Shown here piece by piece: positions 21,839 through 33,642 of a stretch of 64,000 nt of DNA. Every line of letters begins with the position of its first letter. Within the stretch, counting starts at the first letter, position 1. Below the pieces are notes generated by a model. That model was not told the DNA's origin. It did not search any database and saw only the letters and a list, made by a program, of their open reading frames with translations. The translations under genes were made by a program, and so were the position numbers. Source of the DNA: Enterobacterales bacterium CwR94 (GTDB taxonomy: Bacteria > Pseudomonadota > Gammaproteobacteria > Enterobacterales > Enterobacteriaceae); contig KZ478061.1 in assembly GCA_002837195.1 (NCBI GenBank), positions 168,382-232,381 of the forward strand. The letters run 5' to 3'.

Positions 21839-23125
21839 TTACGCAGACTGGCTAATGCTATTAAGACGCTCGAAATAATCAGGGAAAGTCTTGGCGGTGC
21901 ATTTTGGATCTAAAATCGTGACCGGCGTGTCAGACAACGCAACCAGCGAGAAACACATTGCCATCCGGTGGTCGTTGTAAGTACCGATTTCGGCATGTTG
22001 CAATGTTGCTGGTGGGGTGACGCGAATAAAGTCATGCCCCTCTTCAACTTCCGCACCCACTTTACGTAATTCCGTCGCCATTGCCGCCAGCCGATCGGTC
22101 TCTTTGACCCGCCAGTTGTAGATATTCCGCATCAGCGTCGTCCCTTTGGCAAACAACGCCGTGGTTGCAATCGTCATTGCTGCATCAGGGATGTGATTCA
22201 TGTCCATGTCGATGGCGATTAAGTCACCCCGCGTACAGGCAATATAGTCATCACCCCACTCAATTTTGGCACCCATTTTTTCCAACACATCAGCAAAACG
22301 AATGTCACCCTGCACACTGTTGCGCCCAATACCCGTTACGCGAACGGTGCCGCCGCGAATCGCTGCTGCAGCCAGAAAATAGGACGCAGAAGAGGCATCG
22401 CCCTCGACTAAATAATCCCCAGGGGATTGATACTGTTGCTGCCCGCGGACAATGAAACGGCGGTAATTATCGTTTTCAACCTGTACGCCAAAGCACGCCA
22501 TCAAATTCAACGTGATATCGATGTAGGGTTTGGAAACCAGCTCGCCGATAATGGTGATCACCGTGTCGTTAGGTGCCAGCGGTGCTGTCATCAGTAAGGC
22601 AGTCAGAAACTGGCTGGAAACAGAGCCATCAACGCTGACCTCGCCTCCTGCAAATCCGCCCCGCAAGCGGATCGGTGGATAATCTGTTTGCTCAAGATAG
22701 TCAATTTGCGCGCCGCCCTGACGGAGTGCGTCAACCAAATGCCCAATAGGACGCTCTTTCATGCGAGGCTCGCCGGTTAACACGACATCACCCTCACCAA
22801 GACAAAGTGCGGCAGCCAGAGGACGCATTGCAGTACCCGCATTGCCTAAAAACAGCTCTACAGCGCTGCTACTTTCAAGCGGGCCAGCATTCCCCACAAC
22901 CTCACAGGTCATGCGATCATCAGACAGACTGTACTCAACACCCAGCGCATTAAGCGCTGTCAGCATATGGCGTACATCATCGCTGTCTAAAAGGTTAGTG
23001 AGTCGTGTGGTGCCCTGCGCTAATGCCGCCAGCAGCAACGCACGGTTAGACACACTTTTTGAGCCTGGTAGATTAATTGTCCCATCCACGCGAGCGATGG
23101 GTTGTAAAGTCAGGGAGTCCTGCAT
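21839..23125 (-). CDS. aroA: EPSP synthase (3-phosphoshikimate 1-carboxyvinyltransferase)
   Basis: 428 residues (427 in E. coli). It is the two-domain inside-out alpha/beta barrel with [17 protein letters not shown] near the start, [13 protein letters not shown] near residue 90, and DRMTCEV and YNDHRMAM further on. It transfers enolpyruvate from PEP to shikimate 3-phosphate in the chorismate pathway. The Gly-Asn-Ala-Gly-Thr-Ala-Met-Arg-Pro segment is that of ordinary class I enzymes. It is the second gene of serC-aroA; 113 bases containing a hairpin separate the two. Confidence 0.99.
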   Translation of the reverse strand: MQDSLTLQPIARVDGTINLPGSKSVSNRALLLAALAQGTTRLTNLLDSDDVRHMLTALNALGVEYSLSDDRMTCEVVGNAGPLESSSAVELFLGNAGTAMRPLAAALCLGEGDVVLTGEPRMKERPIGHLVDALRQGGAQIDYLEQTDYPPIRLRGGFAGGEVSVDGSVSSQFLTALLMTAPLAPNDTVITIIGELVSKPYIDITLNLMACFGVQVENDNYRRFIVRGQQQYQSPGDYLVEGDASSASYFLAAAAIRGGTVRVTGIGRNSVQGDIRFADVLEKMGAKIEWGDDYIACTRGDLIAIDMDMNHIPDAAMTIATTALFAKGTTLMRNIYNWRVKETDRLAAMATELRKVGAEVEEGHDFIRVTPPATLQHAEIGTYNDHRMAMCFSLVALSDTPVTILDPKCTAKTFPDYFERLNSISQSA

Positions 23126-23154
23126 GTGAAATCACTATCTCCAAATTGTAGATG

Positions 23155-23183
23155 CCAAAACCTCGCACAAGGCGAGGTTTTGG
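23155..23183 (-). terminator. Hairpin in the serC-aroA spacer (possible attenuator)
   Basis: Perfect 12-base stem CCAAAACCTCGC / GCGAGGTTTTGG with a five-base loop, in the only gap of the serC-aroA operon. The T run lies inside the 3' arm instead of after it. It could lower aroA expression relative to serC or mark an mRNA processing site. Function is inferred. Confidence 0.6.
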
Positions 23184-23238
23184 TTATTCTCCTTGATCGT
23201 ATTCGCAACGACAAAGGATATCGATGCTCCGCCCAGGC

Positions 23239-24324
23239 TTATCCGTGGCGACGGGCAAAATCAGTCATAAAATCGGTCAGTGTTTTAACACCTTCCAAAG
23301 GCATCGCATTGTAAATGGATGCACGCATACCGCCGACAACGCGGTGTCCTTTCAAAGCATGCAACCCTGCAGCCAAAGACTCTTCGAGGAACAGTTTATC
23401 CAACGCAGCGTCTTTAAGCTGGAAAGGAACGTTCATCAGTGAACGGTTAGCACTCGCAACATCATTACGATAGAAATCGCTGTTATCAATTGTGCTATAC
23501 AGCAACTCGGCCTTAGCCTGATTGATTTTGGCCATTTCAGTGACACCGCCCTGCGTCTTCAACCATTTGAACACCAGGCCGGACAGATACCATGCATAGG
23601 TCGGCGGGGTATTAAACATGGATTCGTTATCCGCCAACACTTTGTAATCAAGAATGGATGGAATCATATTGTTGGCTTTACCCAACAAGTCTTCACGCAC
23701 AATGACCAGTGTTAAACCTGCTGGACCAATGTTTTTCTGCGCGCCAGCGTAAATAACACCGTATCGGTTGATATCAATCGGATGTGAAAGAATCGTTGAA
23801 GACAGGTCAGCGACAACCAACTTATCGCCAAAATCCGGTATTTCATGAATGGCGATACCGTCAATGGTCTCATTGGGGCAAAAATGCACATACGCCGCAT
23901 CGTCTTTTAATGCCCAGTCGCGCATTGGCAGGATCGCACGCTTACCTTCTTGTGTCACCTTCACATCAATGGCGTTCGGCGTGCAATATTTTGCCGCCTC
24001 TTTGATTGCGCTGTTCGCCCAATAACCACCATCAATGTAGTCCGCCGATTTCGCGCCGCCGAGCAGGTTTAAGGGAACAGCAGCAAACTGTGCACGCGCC
24101 CCGCCATGGCAGAATAAAACTTTGTAGTTCGAAGGGATCTTCAGGAGATCACGTAAATCTTTTTCAGCCTCCTCCGCGACCTGAATAAATTCCTTACTAC
24201 GGTGGCTAATCTCCATTACGGAGGTACCCAGCCCATTCCAGTTAGTCAGTTCTTGTTCAGCACGACGGAGTACTTCTACCGGTAACATCGCAGGACCGGA
24301 GCTAAAATTGAAAACCTGAGTCAT
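23239..24324 (-). CDS. serC: Phosphoserine aminotransferase
   Basis: 361 residues (362 in E. coli). It is a fold-type I PLP enzyme with the PLP-lysine in [10 protein letters not shown] near residue 197, and [13 protein letters not shown] at the N-terminus. It converts 3-phosphohydroxypyruvate to phosphoserine and also acts in pyridoxal phosphate synthesis on 3-hydroxy-4-phosphohydroxythreonine. A good ribosome site (TGAGGGGAA) precedes the ATG at 24324. It is divergent from ycaO across 268 bases that should hold both promoters; ycaP, present here in E. coli, is absent. Confidence 0.98.
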   Translation of the reverse strand: MTQVFNFSSGPAMLPVEVLRRAEQELTNWNGLGTSVMEISHRSKEFIQVAEEAEKDLRDLLKIPSNYKVLFCHGGARAQFAAVPLNLLGGAKSADYIDGGYWANSAIKEAAKYCTPNAIDVKVTQEGKRAILPMRDWALKDDAAYVHFCPNETIDGIAIHEIPDFGDKLVVADLSSTILSHPIDINRYGVIYAGAQKNIGPAGLTLVIVREDLLGKANNMIPSILDYKVLADNESMFNTPPTYAWYLSGLVFKWLKTQGGVTEMAKINQAKAELLYSTIDNSDFYRNDVASANRSLMNVPFQLKDAALDKLFLEESLAAGLHALKGHRVVGGMRASIYNAMPLEGVKTLTDFMTDFARRHG

Positions 24325-24592
24325 TTCCCCTCACCACATTCAGCGCAATCGATTTTGTTCAGCTATCGGTTTTATCACTGCGCCTGAATAGCTGCAATGC
24401 TTAATCCCAGTATGGGCCCATTTTTCGCGGGTTCTTCATGACAGCTTGTATCGTTTATGCAATGAGAAACAGAATTATCACATCTTATGGATAGCATTAC
24501 GCAGTTTAGAGAGAAAACACTGTACATGCATGGCGACAGGGTATGAAAACCCGTATCATGCGCCCTTTCCGCAGCCATTACAGAGTGCCACC

Positions 24593-26350
24593 ATGACGCA
24601 AACATATATCCCTGGTAAAGACGCCGCGCTGGAAGACTCCATCTCCCGCTTCCAACAAAAATTGCAGGATCTGGGCTTTAACATTGAAGAAGCCTCCTGG
24701 CTCAACCCTGTTCCTCATGTCTGGTCCGTTCATATCCGCGATCGTGACTGCCCACTGTGTTTTACTAACGGTAAAGGTGCCAGTAAAAAAGCGGCGCTGG
24801 CCTCTGCGTTGGGTGAGTATTTTGAACGTCTGTCGACCAACTATTTCTTCGCCGATTTCTGGTTAGGCAATCAGGTTGCAAACGGCGATTTCGTTCACTA
24901 TCCAAATGAGAAATGGTTCCCACTTACTGACGATGACAGCCTGCCTGCGGGTATTCTCGATCCGCGCCTGCGTGCTTTCTACGACCCAGAAAATGAATTG
25001 GGCGCGAGCATGCTGGTCGATTTGCAATCCGGCAATGAAGAACGTGGTATCTGTGCGCTGCCGTTTACGCGCCAATCTGATGAACAAACGATCTACATAC
25101 CGATGAACATTGTCGGTAACCTGTATGTGTCTAATGGGATGTCTGCAGGCAATACGCGCAACGAAGCGCGCGTGCAGGGATTATCAGAAGTTTTCGAGCG
25201 CCATATTAAAAACCGCATTATTGCTGAAAGCATCAGCCTGCCTGTTATCCCAGACGACGTTCTGGCGCGCTACCCAGGCGTCGTAGAAGCCATCGCCAAG
25301 CTCGAAGCAGAAGGTTTCCCAATATTCTCTTATGATGCCTCCCTTGGCGGGAAATATCCGGTAATTTGCGTGGTGTTATTTAATCCGCAAAACGGCACCT
25401 GTTTTGCTTCATTCGGGGCACATCCAGATTTTGGTGTCGCGCTGGAGCGTACCGTTACCGAACTGTTACAAGGCCGCAGCTTAAAAGATTTAGACGTCTT
25501 TACGCCGCCAACCTTTGATGACGAAGAAGTTGCTGAACACACCAACCTGGAAACACACTTTATCGACTCCAGTGGCCTTATTTCCTGGGATATGTTTAAG
25601 GACGATGCCGACTACCCGTTCGTGGACTGGCGGTTTGATGGCTCCACGGAAGAAGAATTCGCTACCCTGATGGCGATTTTCAAGGCCGAAGATAAAGAAG
25701 TCTATATCGCAGATTACGAACACCTGGGTGTTTACGCCTGTCGAATCATTGTTCCGGGCATGTCTGACATCTACCCTGCGGAAGACTTGTTGTTAGCTAA
25801 CAACGCCATGGGCCAGCATCTGCGCGAAACGTTGTTGTCACTGCCTGGTAGCGAGTGGGAAAAAGAGGATTATCTGGCACTGATCGATCAACTGGATGAT
25901 GAAAGCCACGATGATTTCACACGTGTTCGTGAGTTACTGGGCCTGGCGACAGGTAAAGACAACGGCTGGTACACCTTACGCATTGGCGAGTTAAAAGCCA
26001 TGCTGGCATTAGCCGGTGGTGATCTTGACCAAGCCTTGAGCTGGACTGAGTGGACGATGGAATTTAACGGCTCGGTCTTCAGTGCTGAGCGTGCTAACTA
26101 TTATCGCTGCCTGCAAACATTACTTCTGCTGGCGATGGAAGATGAGCGCGAGCCCGTACAGTACCATCAGGCATTTGTACGTATGTATGGCACGCAAGCC
26201 GTTGAAGCGGCCTCAGCAGCCATCAGTGGTGAAGCGCCATTCTATGGCTTGCAACCCGTTGATGGTGACTTGCTTGCATTCCCTGCTCATCAAGGATTGC
26301 TGGCTGCCTACGAGAAATTACAAAAAGCCAAACGTCAGTACTGGAAGTAA
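24593..26350 (+). CDS. ycaO: YcaO, cyclodehydratase-family ATP-binding protein
   Basis: 585 residues (586 in E. coli) from the ATG at 24593 (MTQTYIPGKDAALEDSI); a longer frame starts 147 bases upstream but lacks homology, and no strong ribosome site is visible. The N-terminal two-thirds is the YcaO domain that binds ATP and magnesium (segments ALGEYFERLST, NEARVQGLSEVFERHIKNRI, ASFGAHPDFGVALERTVTELLQG). The C-terminal third is a helical TPR-like region. E. coli YcaO is implicated in beta-methylthiolation of ribosomal protein S12 with RimO. No precursor peptide or RiPP partner gene is nearby. It ends in a terminator and is separate from focA. Confidence 0.96.
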   Translation: MTQTYIPGKDAALEDSISRFQQKLQDLGFNIEEASWLNPVPHVWSVHIRDRDCPLCFTNGKGASKKAALASALGEYFERLSTNYFFADFWLGNQVANGDFVHYPNEKWFPLTDDDSLPAGILDPRLRAFYDPENELGASMLVDLQSGNEERGICALPFTRQSDEQTIYIPMNIVGNLYVSNGMSAGNTRNEARVQGLSEVFERHIKNRIIAESISLPVIPDDVLARYPGVVEAIAKLEAEGFPIFSYDASLGGKYPVICVVLFNPQNGTCFASFGAHPDFGVALERTVTELLQGRSLKDLDVFTPPTFDDEEVAEHTNLETHFIDSSGLISWDMFKDDADYPFVDWRFDGSTEEEFATLMAIFKAEDKEVYIADYEHLGVYACRIIVPGMSDIYPAEDLLLANNAMGQHLRETLLSLPGSEWEKEDYLALIDQLDDESHDDFTRVRELLGLATGKDNGWYTLRIGELKAMLALAGGDLDQALSWTEWTMEFNGSVFSAERANYYRCLQTLLLLAMEDEREPVQYHQAFVRMYGTQAVEAASAAISGEAPFYGLQPVDGDLLAFPAHQGLLAAYEKLQKAKRQYWK

Positions 26351-26361
26351 AACATAATGAT

Positions 26362-26392
26362 TGCGCCAGCCTAAACAGGCAGGCGCATTATT
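26362..26392 (+). terminator. ycaO intrinsic terminator
   Basis: TGCGCC-A-GCCT, loop AAAC, AGGC-A-GGCGCA, followed by TTATT. It is a ten-base-pair stem with one A-A mismatch, 11 bases after the ycaO stop. Confidence 0.75.
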
Positions 26393-26616
26393 CGGACCAA
26401 AGGTTATTAAAAAGTAAAATTAACGTTTCACTCGCTATTATCTATATTCATAAATTTGTTACCAAAAGACGATATCATTCTGCATTCTGACCTATTCCCC
26501 GGCAGCAATTAAAAATTTTTTAATATTTTAAAATTTATTTTTAATAATAAATTCAAACGGATATATTTAAAATCACTGTTTTTCATCTGCCCTCCAGGCC
26601 ATCCCACAGGGCGTTT

Positions 26617-26658
26617 ATGATCCACGTCAATTTCTGCTCTATACTCCTTTGTTAGTAT
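26617..26658 (+). promoter_or_regulatory. FNR-type site and -10 box before focA
   Basis: ATGATCCACGTCAA (26617-26630) matches the FNR half-sites (TTGAT-N4-ATCAA) with two mismatches. Its centre lies 32 bases before the centre of a TAGTAT hexamer (26653-26658), the distance expected for an FNR class II promoter (-41.5). A TATACT at 26640-26645 is a second candidate. FNR activation of focA-pfl is known in E. coli; the site here is inferred. Confidence 0.55.
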
Positions 26659-26691
26659 TACTTTGCTGACTAATTTTGGGAGATCGTTAGT

Positions 26692-27549
26692 GTGAAAGCT
26701 GACAACCCGTTTAATTTATTACTACCTCAAGCCATGGCAAAAGTTGCCGAAGACGCTGGGGTATATAAAGCAACAAAGCATCCTCTCACCACGTTCTTCC
26801 TGGCAATCACAGCTGGCGTTTTTATTTCTATCGCCTTTGTCTTTTATATAACAGCAACCACAGGCACGGCAGGTATGCCCTTTGGCATTGCCAAACTGAT
26901 CGGTGGACTTTGCTTCTCTCTGGGTTTGATTCTGGTTGTCATTTGCGGCGCCGACCTGTTTACCTCAACCGTCCTGATTGTGGTTGCTAAAGCCAGCGGT
27001 CGCATCACATGGGGACAATTGGCGCGCAATTGGATCAACGTTTACATCGGAAACTTATTTGGTGCCTTGTTCTTTGTGGCCCTCATTTGGTTTTCCGGCG
27101 AGCACATGCTGGCAAACGGTGCCTGGGGTTTGAATGTGTTGCAGACGGCTGACCATAAGATGCACCACACTTTTATCCAGGCCGTTTCGCTGGGTATTTT
27201 GGCCAATCTCATGGTGTGCCTGGCCGTTTGGATGAGTTACTCCGGCCGCAGCATGACCGACAAAATGTTTGCCATGATTTTGCCCGTGGCCATGTTCGTT
27301 GCCAGCGGTTTCGAACACAGCATTGCAAACATGTTCATGATTCCGATGGCGATTGTGATCAAACAATTTGCCAGTCCTGATTTTTGGTTAGCTGCGGGAA
27401 GTTCTGCCAGCCAGTTCTCTCACCTGACCGTAAGCAATTTTATTACTGATAACCTCATCCCCGTCACTCTCGGCAACATTATCGGAGGCGGGTTGCTGGT
27501 GGGGCTGACATATTGGGTTATTTATTTACGCGGCGGCGATCATCACTAA
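26692..27549 (+). CDS. focA: Formate channel FocA
   Basis: 285 residues, the same as E. coli, from a GTG start with GGGAG eight bases ahead. Six membrane helices make each protomer of the pentamer, as in the formate-nitrite transporter family (motifs GADLFTSTVLIVVAK, NLMVCLAVWMSYSGRS and FEHSIANMF). The gating histidine lies in the SGFEHSIAN segment. It passes formate out of and back into the cell during fermentation. The gene is 75 bases before pflB; in E. coli the two are co-transcribed and PflB binds the FocA N-terminus. Confidence 0.98.
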   Translation: MKADNPFNLLLPQAMAKVAEDAGVYKATKHPLTTFFLAITAGVFISIAFVFYITATTGTAGMPFGIAKLIGGLCFSLGLILVVICGADLFTSTVLIVVAKASGRITWGQLARNWINVYIGNLFGALFFVALIWFSGEHMLANGAWGLNVLQTADHKMHHTFIQAVSLGILANLMVCLAVWMSYSGRSMTDKMFAMILPVAMFVASGFEHSIANMFMIPMAIVIKQFASPDFWLAAGSSASQFSHLTVSNFITDNLIPVTLGNIIGGGLLVGLTYWVIYLRGGDHH

Positions 27550-27624
27550 CCGACGTTTATAGATTCAACACCGCTCACTTCTGATCGGTGAGTAAAAATT
27601 CTGACACCATAAGGTAGGTATAAC

Positions 27625-29907
27625 ATGGCCGAACTTAACGAAAAAATGGCACACGCCTGGGAAGGCTTCGCGAAAGGCGAATGGCAAAACAGCGTTAATG
27701 TACGTGACTTTATCCAGACGAACTACACCCCGTATGAAGGCGATGAAGCCTTTCTCGCCGGCGCAACACCTGCCACCACAAAATTGTGGGATAGCGTGCT
27801 TGAAGGCATCAAAATCGAGAACCGCACACACGCGCCTGTCGATTTCGATACCGACCTTGCCTCAACGATTACCTCGCACGATGCCGGTTACATTGAGCAG
27901 TCTCTGGAAAAAATCGTAGGTCTGCAGACTGAAGCCCCACTGAAACGCGCCATCATTCCATTCGGTGGCATCAAAATGGTTGAAGGTTCTTGTAAGGTTT
28001 ATGGTCGCGAGCTCGATCCACAACTGAAAAAGATCTTCACCGACTACCGCAAGACGCACAACCAGGGTGTATTCGATGTTTATACTCCTGACATTATGCG
28101 CTGCCGTAAATCCGGTGTTTTGACCGGTTTGCCTGATGCCTATGGCCGCGGACGTATCATTGGTGACTACCGTCGCGTCGCGCTGTACGGTATTGATTAC
28201 CTGATGAAAGAGAAACTGGCTCAGTTCACATCTTTACAGCAAGACATGGAAAATGGGGTTGATCTGGAATCCGTTATCCGTCTGCGTGAAGAGATTTCTG
28301 AGCAATACCGTGCACTGAATCAGATGAAAGAAATGGCAGCCAAATACGGTGCTGACATTTCCGGCCCTGCTGTTACCGCGCAAGAAGCGGTGCAATGGAC
28401 CTACTTCGGTTATTTGGCCGCGGTGAAATCTCAGAACGGTGCCGCCATGTCCTTTGGTCGTGTCTCCACCTTCCTGGATGTGTATATCGAACGTGATATC
28501 AAAGCCGGTAAACTGACTGAAGAACAAGCGCAAGAGCTGATTGACCATCTGGTGATGAAACTGCGTATGGTGCGCTTCCTGCGTACCCCAGAATACGATG
28601 AGCTGTTCTCCGGTGACCCTATCTGGGCAACAGAATCACTGGCAGGTATGGGTGTAGATGGCCGTACTTTGGTGACTAAGAGCACCTTCCGCTTCCTGAA
28701 CACACTGTACACCATGGGGCCTTCCCCAGAGCCAAACATGACCATTCTGTGGTCAGAACAGTTGCCGATTAACTTCAAGAAATACGCAGCAAAAGTGTCT
28801 ATCGATACCTCCTCTCTGCAATATGAGAACGATGACCTGATGCGCCCTGATTTCGATAATGATGATTACGCCATCGCCTGCTGCGTAAGCCCAATGATTG
28901 TGGGTAAACAAATGCAGTTCTTTGGTGCGCGTGCCAACCTGGCCAAAACGCTGCTGTACGCAATCAATGGCGGTGTGGATGAAAAACTGAAAATCCAGGT
29001 AGGTCCAAAAGAAGCGCCGATTACTGATGACGTATTGGATTTTGATACTGTGATGGCGCGTCTTGACCACTTTATGGATTGGCTGGCGAAACAGTATGTT
29101 GCCTCCCTGAACATCATTCACTACATGCATGACAAGTACAGCTATGAAGCTGCACTGATGGCATTGCACGATCGTGATGTGTATCGCACGATGGCATGCG
29201 GCATCGCTGGTCTTTCTGTTGCAGCCGATTCACTTTCTGCGATTAAGTACGCAAAAGTGAAGCCTGTACGTGATGCGGATGGCCTGGCCATCGACTTCGA
29301 AATTGAAGGTGAATACCCGCAATTTGGTAACAATGACTCACGCGTTGATGATATGGCCTGCGACCTGGTGGAACGCTTCATGAAGAAAATTCAGAAGCTG
29401 AAAACCTACCGCAATGCTGTACCAACACAGTCTGTACTGACCATTACCTCTAACGTGGTTTATGGTAAAAAAACCGGTAACACACCTGATGGCCGTCGCG
29501 CAGGCGCACCTTTTGGCCCAGGCGCTAACCCAATGCACGGTCGCGATCAGAAAGGTGCTGTAGCATCCCTGACTTCCGTAGCGAAATTGCCGTTTGCTTA
29601 CGCGAAAGATGGTATCTCTTACACCTTCTCTATCGTGCCAAATGCACTGGGTAAAGACGACAATGTGCGTAAAGCCAACCTGGCTGGCCTGATGGATGGT
29701 TACTTCCACCATGAAGCCAACATTGAAGGTGGACAACATCTGAACGTTAATGTGATGAATCGTGAAATGCTGTTGGAAGCAATGGATAACCCGGAAAAGT
29801 ATCCGCAACTGACCATTCGCGTCTCCGGCTATGCTGTACGCTTTAATTCACTGACCAAAGAGCAGCAGCAAGACGTTATCACCCGTACGTTTACGCAGTC
29901 GCTGTAA
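27625..29907 (+). CDS. pflB: Pyruvate formate-lyase PflB
   Basis: 760 residues, the same as E. coli. The active-site cysteine pair is in AIACCVSPM (about 419-420). The glycyl radical site is Gly735 in [10 protein letters not shown] near the C-terminus. The enzyme splits pyruvate with CoA into acetyl-CoA and formate under anaerobic conditions and is activated by PflA. A Shine-Dalgarno stretch (AAGGTAGG) precedes the start. Codon use is that of a highly expressed gene (CTG for Leu, CGT for Arg). The last residue is Leu where E. coli has Met. Confidence 0.99.
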   Translation: MAELNEKMAHAWEGFAKGEWQNSVNVRDFIQTNYTPYEGDEAFLAGATPATTKLWDSVLEGIKIENRTHAPVDFDTDLASTITSHDAGYIEQSLEKIVGLQTEAPLKRAIIPFGGIKMVEGSCKVYGRELDPQLKKIFTDYRKTHNQGVFDVYTPDIMRCRKSGVLTGLPDAYGRGRIIGDYRRVALYGIDYLMKEKLAQFTSLQQDMENGVDLESVIRLREEISEQYRALNQMKEMAAKYGADISGPAVTAQEAVQWTYFGYLAAVKSQNGAAMSFGRVSTFLDVYIERDIKAGKLTEEQAQELIDHLVMKLRMVRFLRTPEYDELFSGDPIWATESLAGMGVDGRTLVTKSTFRFLNTLYTMGPSPEPNMTILWSEQLPINFKKYAAKVSIDTSSLQYENDDLMRPDFDNDDYAIACCVSPMIVGKQMQFFGARANLAKTLLYAINGGVDEKLKIQVGPKEAPITDDVLDFDTVMARLDHFMDWLAKQYVASLNIIHYMHDKYSYEAALMALHDRDVYRTMACGIAGLSVAADSLSAIKYAKVKPVRDADGLAIDFEIEGEYPQFGNNDSRVDDMACDLVERFMKKIQKLKTYRNAVPTQSVLTITSNVVYGKKTGNTPDGRRAGAPFGPGANPMHGRDQKGAVASLTSVAKLPFAYAKDGISYTFSIVPNALGKDDNVRKANLAGLMDGYFHHEANIEGGQHLNVNVMNREMLLEAMDNPEKYPQLTIRVSGYAVRFNSLTKEQQQDVITRTFTQSL

Positions 29908-29915
29908 GTATGACC

Positions 29916-29940
29916 GGGCGGGATAATATCCCGCCCTTTT
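29916..29940 (+). terminator. pflB terminator
   Basis: Nine-base stem GGGCGGGAT / ATCCCGCCC with a three-base loop followed by TTTT. It lies eight bases after the pflB stop and 78 bases before pflA, so pflA is probably expressed by limited read-through or its own promoter. Confidence 0.85.
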
Positions 29941-30017
29941 CCACCGCTATCCCATAATCAGACGCAGAGCTTTATCTGCGCGCACGTCCCCCCGAATCAC
30001 CTGGAGATCACATCGCA

Positions 30018-30758
30018 ATGTCAGCCATTGGTAGAATCCACTCTTTCGAATCCTGCGGTACCGTCGACGGACCAGGCATTCGCTTTATTACCTTTTTCCA
30101 GGGCTGCCTGATGCGCTGCCTGTATTGCCATAACCGCGATACCTGGGACACTCACGGGGGCAAAGAAGTCACCGTGAAAGAACTGATGACCGATGTCGTG
30201 GCCTACCGCCATTTTATGAATGCCTCAGGAGGCGGTGTTACGGCCTCCGGTGGCGAAGCCATTTTGCAAGCTGAGTTTGTGCGTGACTGGTTCCGCGCCT
30301 GTAAAGCCGAAGGTATCCATACCTGTCTGGATACCAATGGCTTCGTACGTCGCTATGACCCGGTCATTGATGAATTACTGGATGTCACCGATCTGGTCAT
30401 GCTGGATCTGAAACAGATGAATGATGATGTACACCAGAGTTTGGTGGGTGTCTCGAACCATCGCACACTGGATTTCGCACGCTACATTGCGAAGAAAGGG
30501 ATCCGCACCTGGATCCGTTACGTTGTCGTACCAGGATGGTCTGATGACGACGATTCGGCACATCGCTTGGGTGAATTCACGCGTGATATGGGAAATGTCG
30601 AGAAAATCGAATTGCTGCCGTATCACGAGCTGGGCAAGCACAAGTGGTTAGCAATGGGCGAAGAGTACAAATTAGACGGTGTAAAACCGCCAACGACAGA
30701 AACCATGGAACGCATTAAGGGCATTCTGTTAGCGTATGGACATACTGTGATGTATTAA
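30018..30758 (+). CDS. pflA: Pyruvate formate-lyase activating enzyme PflA
   Basis: 246 residues (E. coli 246). It is a radical SAM enzyme with the CxxxCxxC cluster motif at Cys30, Cys34 and Cys37 ([12 protein letters not shown]) and the glycine-rich SAM segment [12 protein letters not shown]. It abstracts a hydrogen from Gly735 of PflB to form the glycyl radical. It follows pflB and is bounded by a bidirectional terminator shared with ycaD. Confidence 0.98.
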   Translation: MSAIGRIHSFESCGTVDGPGIRFITFFQGCLMRCLYCHNRDTWDTHGGKEVTVKELMTDVVAYRHFMNASGGGVTASGGEAILQAEFVRDWFRACKAEGIHTCLDTNGFVRRYDPVIDELLDVTDLVMLDLKQMNDDVHQSLVGVSNHRTLDFARYIAKKGIRTWIRYVVVPGWSDDDDSAHRLGEFTRDMGNVEKIELLPYHELGKHKWLAMGEEYKLDGVKPPTTETMERIKGILLAYGHTVMY

Positions 30759-30784
30759 AAAAGGGCGGGAAACCGCCCTTTTTT
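30757..30784. terminator. Bidirectional terminator, pflA / ycaD
   Basis: Perfect 12-base stem AAAAAAGGGCGG / CCGCCCTTTTTT with a GAAA tetraloop, giving a T run on both strands. It overlaps the last bases of pflA and lies ten bases from the ycaD stop. Confidence 0.93.
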
Positions 30785-30793
30785 ACGTCTGTC

Positions 30794-31951
30794 TTATGCG
30801 TGCGCCACCGGGGTCGCATGATGATCGGCTTTTCTCATCAGCATAACCAAATACCACAACGCCACCACGGCAATCATAACGAACAGCAGTTGGTCTGAAT
30901 AACGTTGCATGAGCATGGCGGTCATACTTGGCCCCACTAAACTGCCGATGGTGTAGCTTAAAAGCAGCGCCTGATTCATTGCCACCAGTTCATGATGCTT
31001 CACCGTCTCACACGCCCATGACATGGCCAGCGGATACAGTGTAAAGCCCGCACAGCCCAGCACGAACAGCGCAGGAGCCATCGATGCGTTCCCTAACATT
31101 GCCAGCGCGCCCATAATAACGACGAACACTTGAACGCGTAAAACCAACAGTCGACCAAAGCGATCAGCCAGTTTACCTATGGGCCATTGACCCACAATGC
31201 CAGCGCTGACCAGTAACGCCATCCAATAACCCACATTGGCGTCTGTCATTCCCTGATGCGAAAGGTAGAGCGGCATCAGACCATAGAGCGAACCCAGCAC
31301 AATGCCAGAAATAATACAGCCGTGGATCCCCAGCCGTGCATTGCGGCGGCGCAGCATTTTCCACATCCGATCGGGAGCCGCCCCTTCTTCTTCATGACCT
31401 TCTGCGGTAATGCGCACAAACAGCAGTGGCAGTATTGCCGCAGTGATTAATGCGCTGACCCAGGGAATAACGTGCAGCAGTTGTGTGGACATACTGCTCA
31501 CCAACAGTTGACCCACCACCGTGCCACCGTAGTAAACAATCATGTAGGCGGCTAATAACTGGCCACGGTTGCGTACGGTACCACTGGACATCAGGGCGCT
31601 TTCCACCACCACCCAAATCAGCGCACAGCCCACACCCGCAACAAAGCGAAACAGAGACCAGCTCCAGAAATCCGCTCCGATTGCCAGCGCGACAGTGGCA
31701 ATACAGAACACCGCAGTCGCCAGGTAATAGCTGCGGTTGAAGCCGTATTTTTTAATCAGCATTCCCGCCATTAATGTCCCCGCCAGGTTCCCGGTATAGT
31801 AAGCCGAGCTCACCACGCCCACCTGCCAGGTCGGCAAGGAATCATGGGTAAGCCAGAGCGGGACCAGTGTATTTAACACAGCCAAAGAAACTGTCAGCAG
31901 CATCAAGCCACAGAGCAGCAAGATCACATGACGAGACCAGGTGGTAGACAT
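30794..31951 (-). CDS. ycaD: Major facilitator superfamily transporter YcaD
   Basis: 385 residues (382 in E. coli). Twelve hydrophobic segments fit an MFS transporter. Family motifs visible are [30 protein letters not shown] and [11 protein letters not shown] (the MFS motif A in the second half). The substrate is unknown in E. coli as well. It is convergent with pflA, as in E. coli. The E. coli genes ycaM, ycaN, ycaK and dmsABC that lie between ycaD and serS are absent. Confidence 0.93.
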   Translation of the reverse strand: MSTTWSRHVILLLCGLMLLTVSLAVLNTLVPLWLTHDSLPTWQVGVVSSAYYTGNLAGTLMAGMLIKKYGFNRSYYLATAVFCIATVALAIGADFWSWSLFRFVAGVGCALIWVVVESALMSSGTVRNRGQLLAAYMIVYYGGTVVGQLLVSSMSTQLLHVIPWVSALITAAILPLLFVRITAEGHEEEGAAPDRMWKMLRRRNARLGIHGCIISGIVLGSLYGLMPLYLSHQGMTDANVGYWMALLVSAGIVGQWPIGKLADRFGRLLVLRVQVFVVIMGALAMLGNASMAPALFVLGCAGFTLYPLAMSWACETVKHHELVAMNQALLLSYTIGSLVGPSMTAMLMQRYSDQLLFVMIAVVALWYLVMLMRKADHHATPVAHA

Positions 31952-32203
31952 TAGGGGAAAGCGCCAAAAATGAGGTGAAATCTGGCGCGCATCATGCCAT
32001 TACTGTTTGTAATGTCAACGCTCAGAAATCACTCAAAGCACGTTTTGCTGGAGGTCGATTTAAATTACTTATCTAAAACGAGAAAAAGCCGAATTGCGAT
32101 CCCGGTCACATTAAAATAAAAGTGATAAAAATCATAAAACTAAGAGATTCTGTCACGTTATAACAATTAGGTAAAACGCCTTCAACTTGCAGAATTTTTC
32201 GTA
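31952..32203 (-). promoter_or_regulatory. ycaD upstream region
   Basis: About 250 bases between ycaD and the serS terminator (302 bases between the two genes). The part from 32085 to 32200 is AT-rich. A CRP-like palindrome AGTGA-N6-TCATA lies at 32121-32136, about 170 bases upstream of the ycaD start. I see no ORF or RNA gene here. Confidence 0.4.
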
Positions 32204-32231
32204 CAAAAAAAGCCTGCGTAAACGCAGGCTT
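32204..32231 (-). terminator. serS intrinsic terminator
   Basis: On the minus strand, a nine-base stem AAGCCTGCG / CGCAGGCTT with a four-base loop leads into seven T (complement of 32205-32211). It begins 22 bases after the serS stop. Confidence 0.92.
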
Positions 32232-32253
32232 CTGATAGCGGTCAACAAGTCGA

Positions 32254-33642
<1,389 letters not shown>

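Larger units (their letters stand above)
26351..26691 (+). promoter_or_regulatory. ycaO-focA intergenic region, focA promoter area
   Basis: 341 bases. After the ycaO terminator comes a very AT-rich tract (about 26400-26580, many runs of A and T), the kind of DNA favoured by IHF, H-NS or ArcA; in E. coli the focA-pfl control region binds ArcA and IHF. The proximal 75 bases hold an FNR-type site and -10 candidates, listed separately. Confidence 0.6.

Noticed and set aside
24446-24592. Extended N-terminus of ycaO
   Set aside because: The 49 extra residues do not resemble any YcaO and the E. coli start aligns exactly with 24593.
24593-26350. ycaO as the core of a RiPP biosynthetic cluster
   Set aside because: The neighbours are serC and focA as in E. 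coli; there is no precursor peptide, dehydrogenase, leader-binding protein or exporter next to it.
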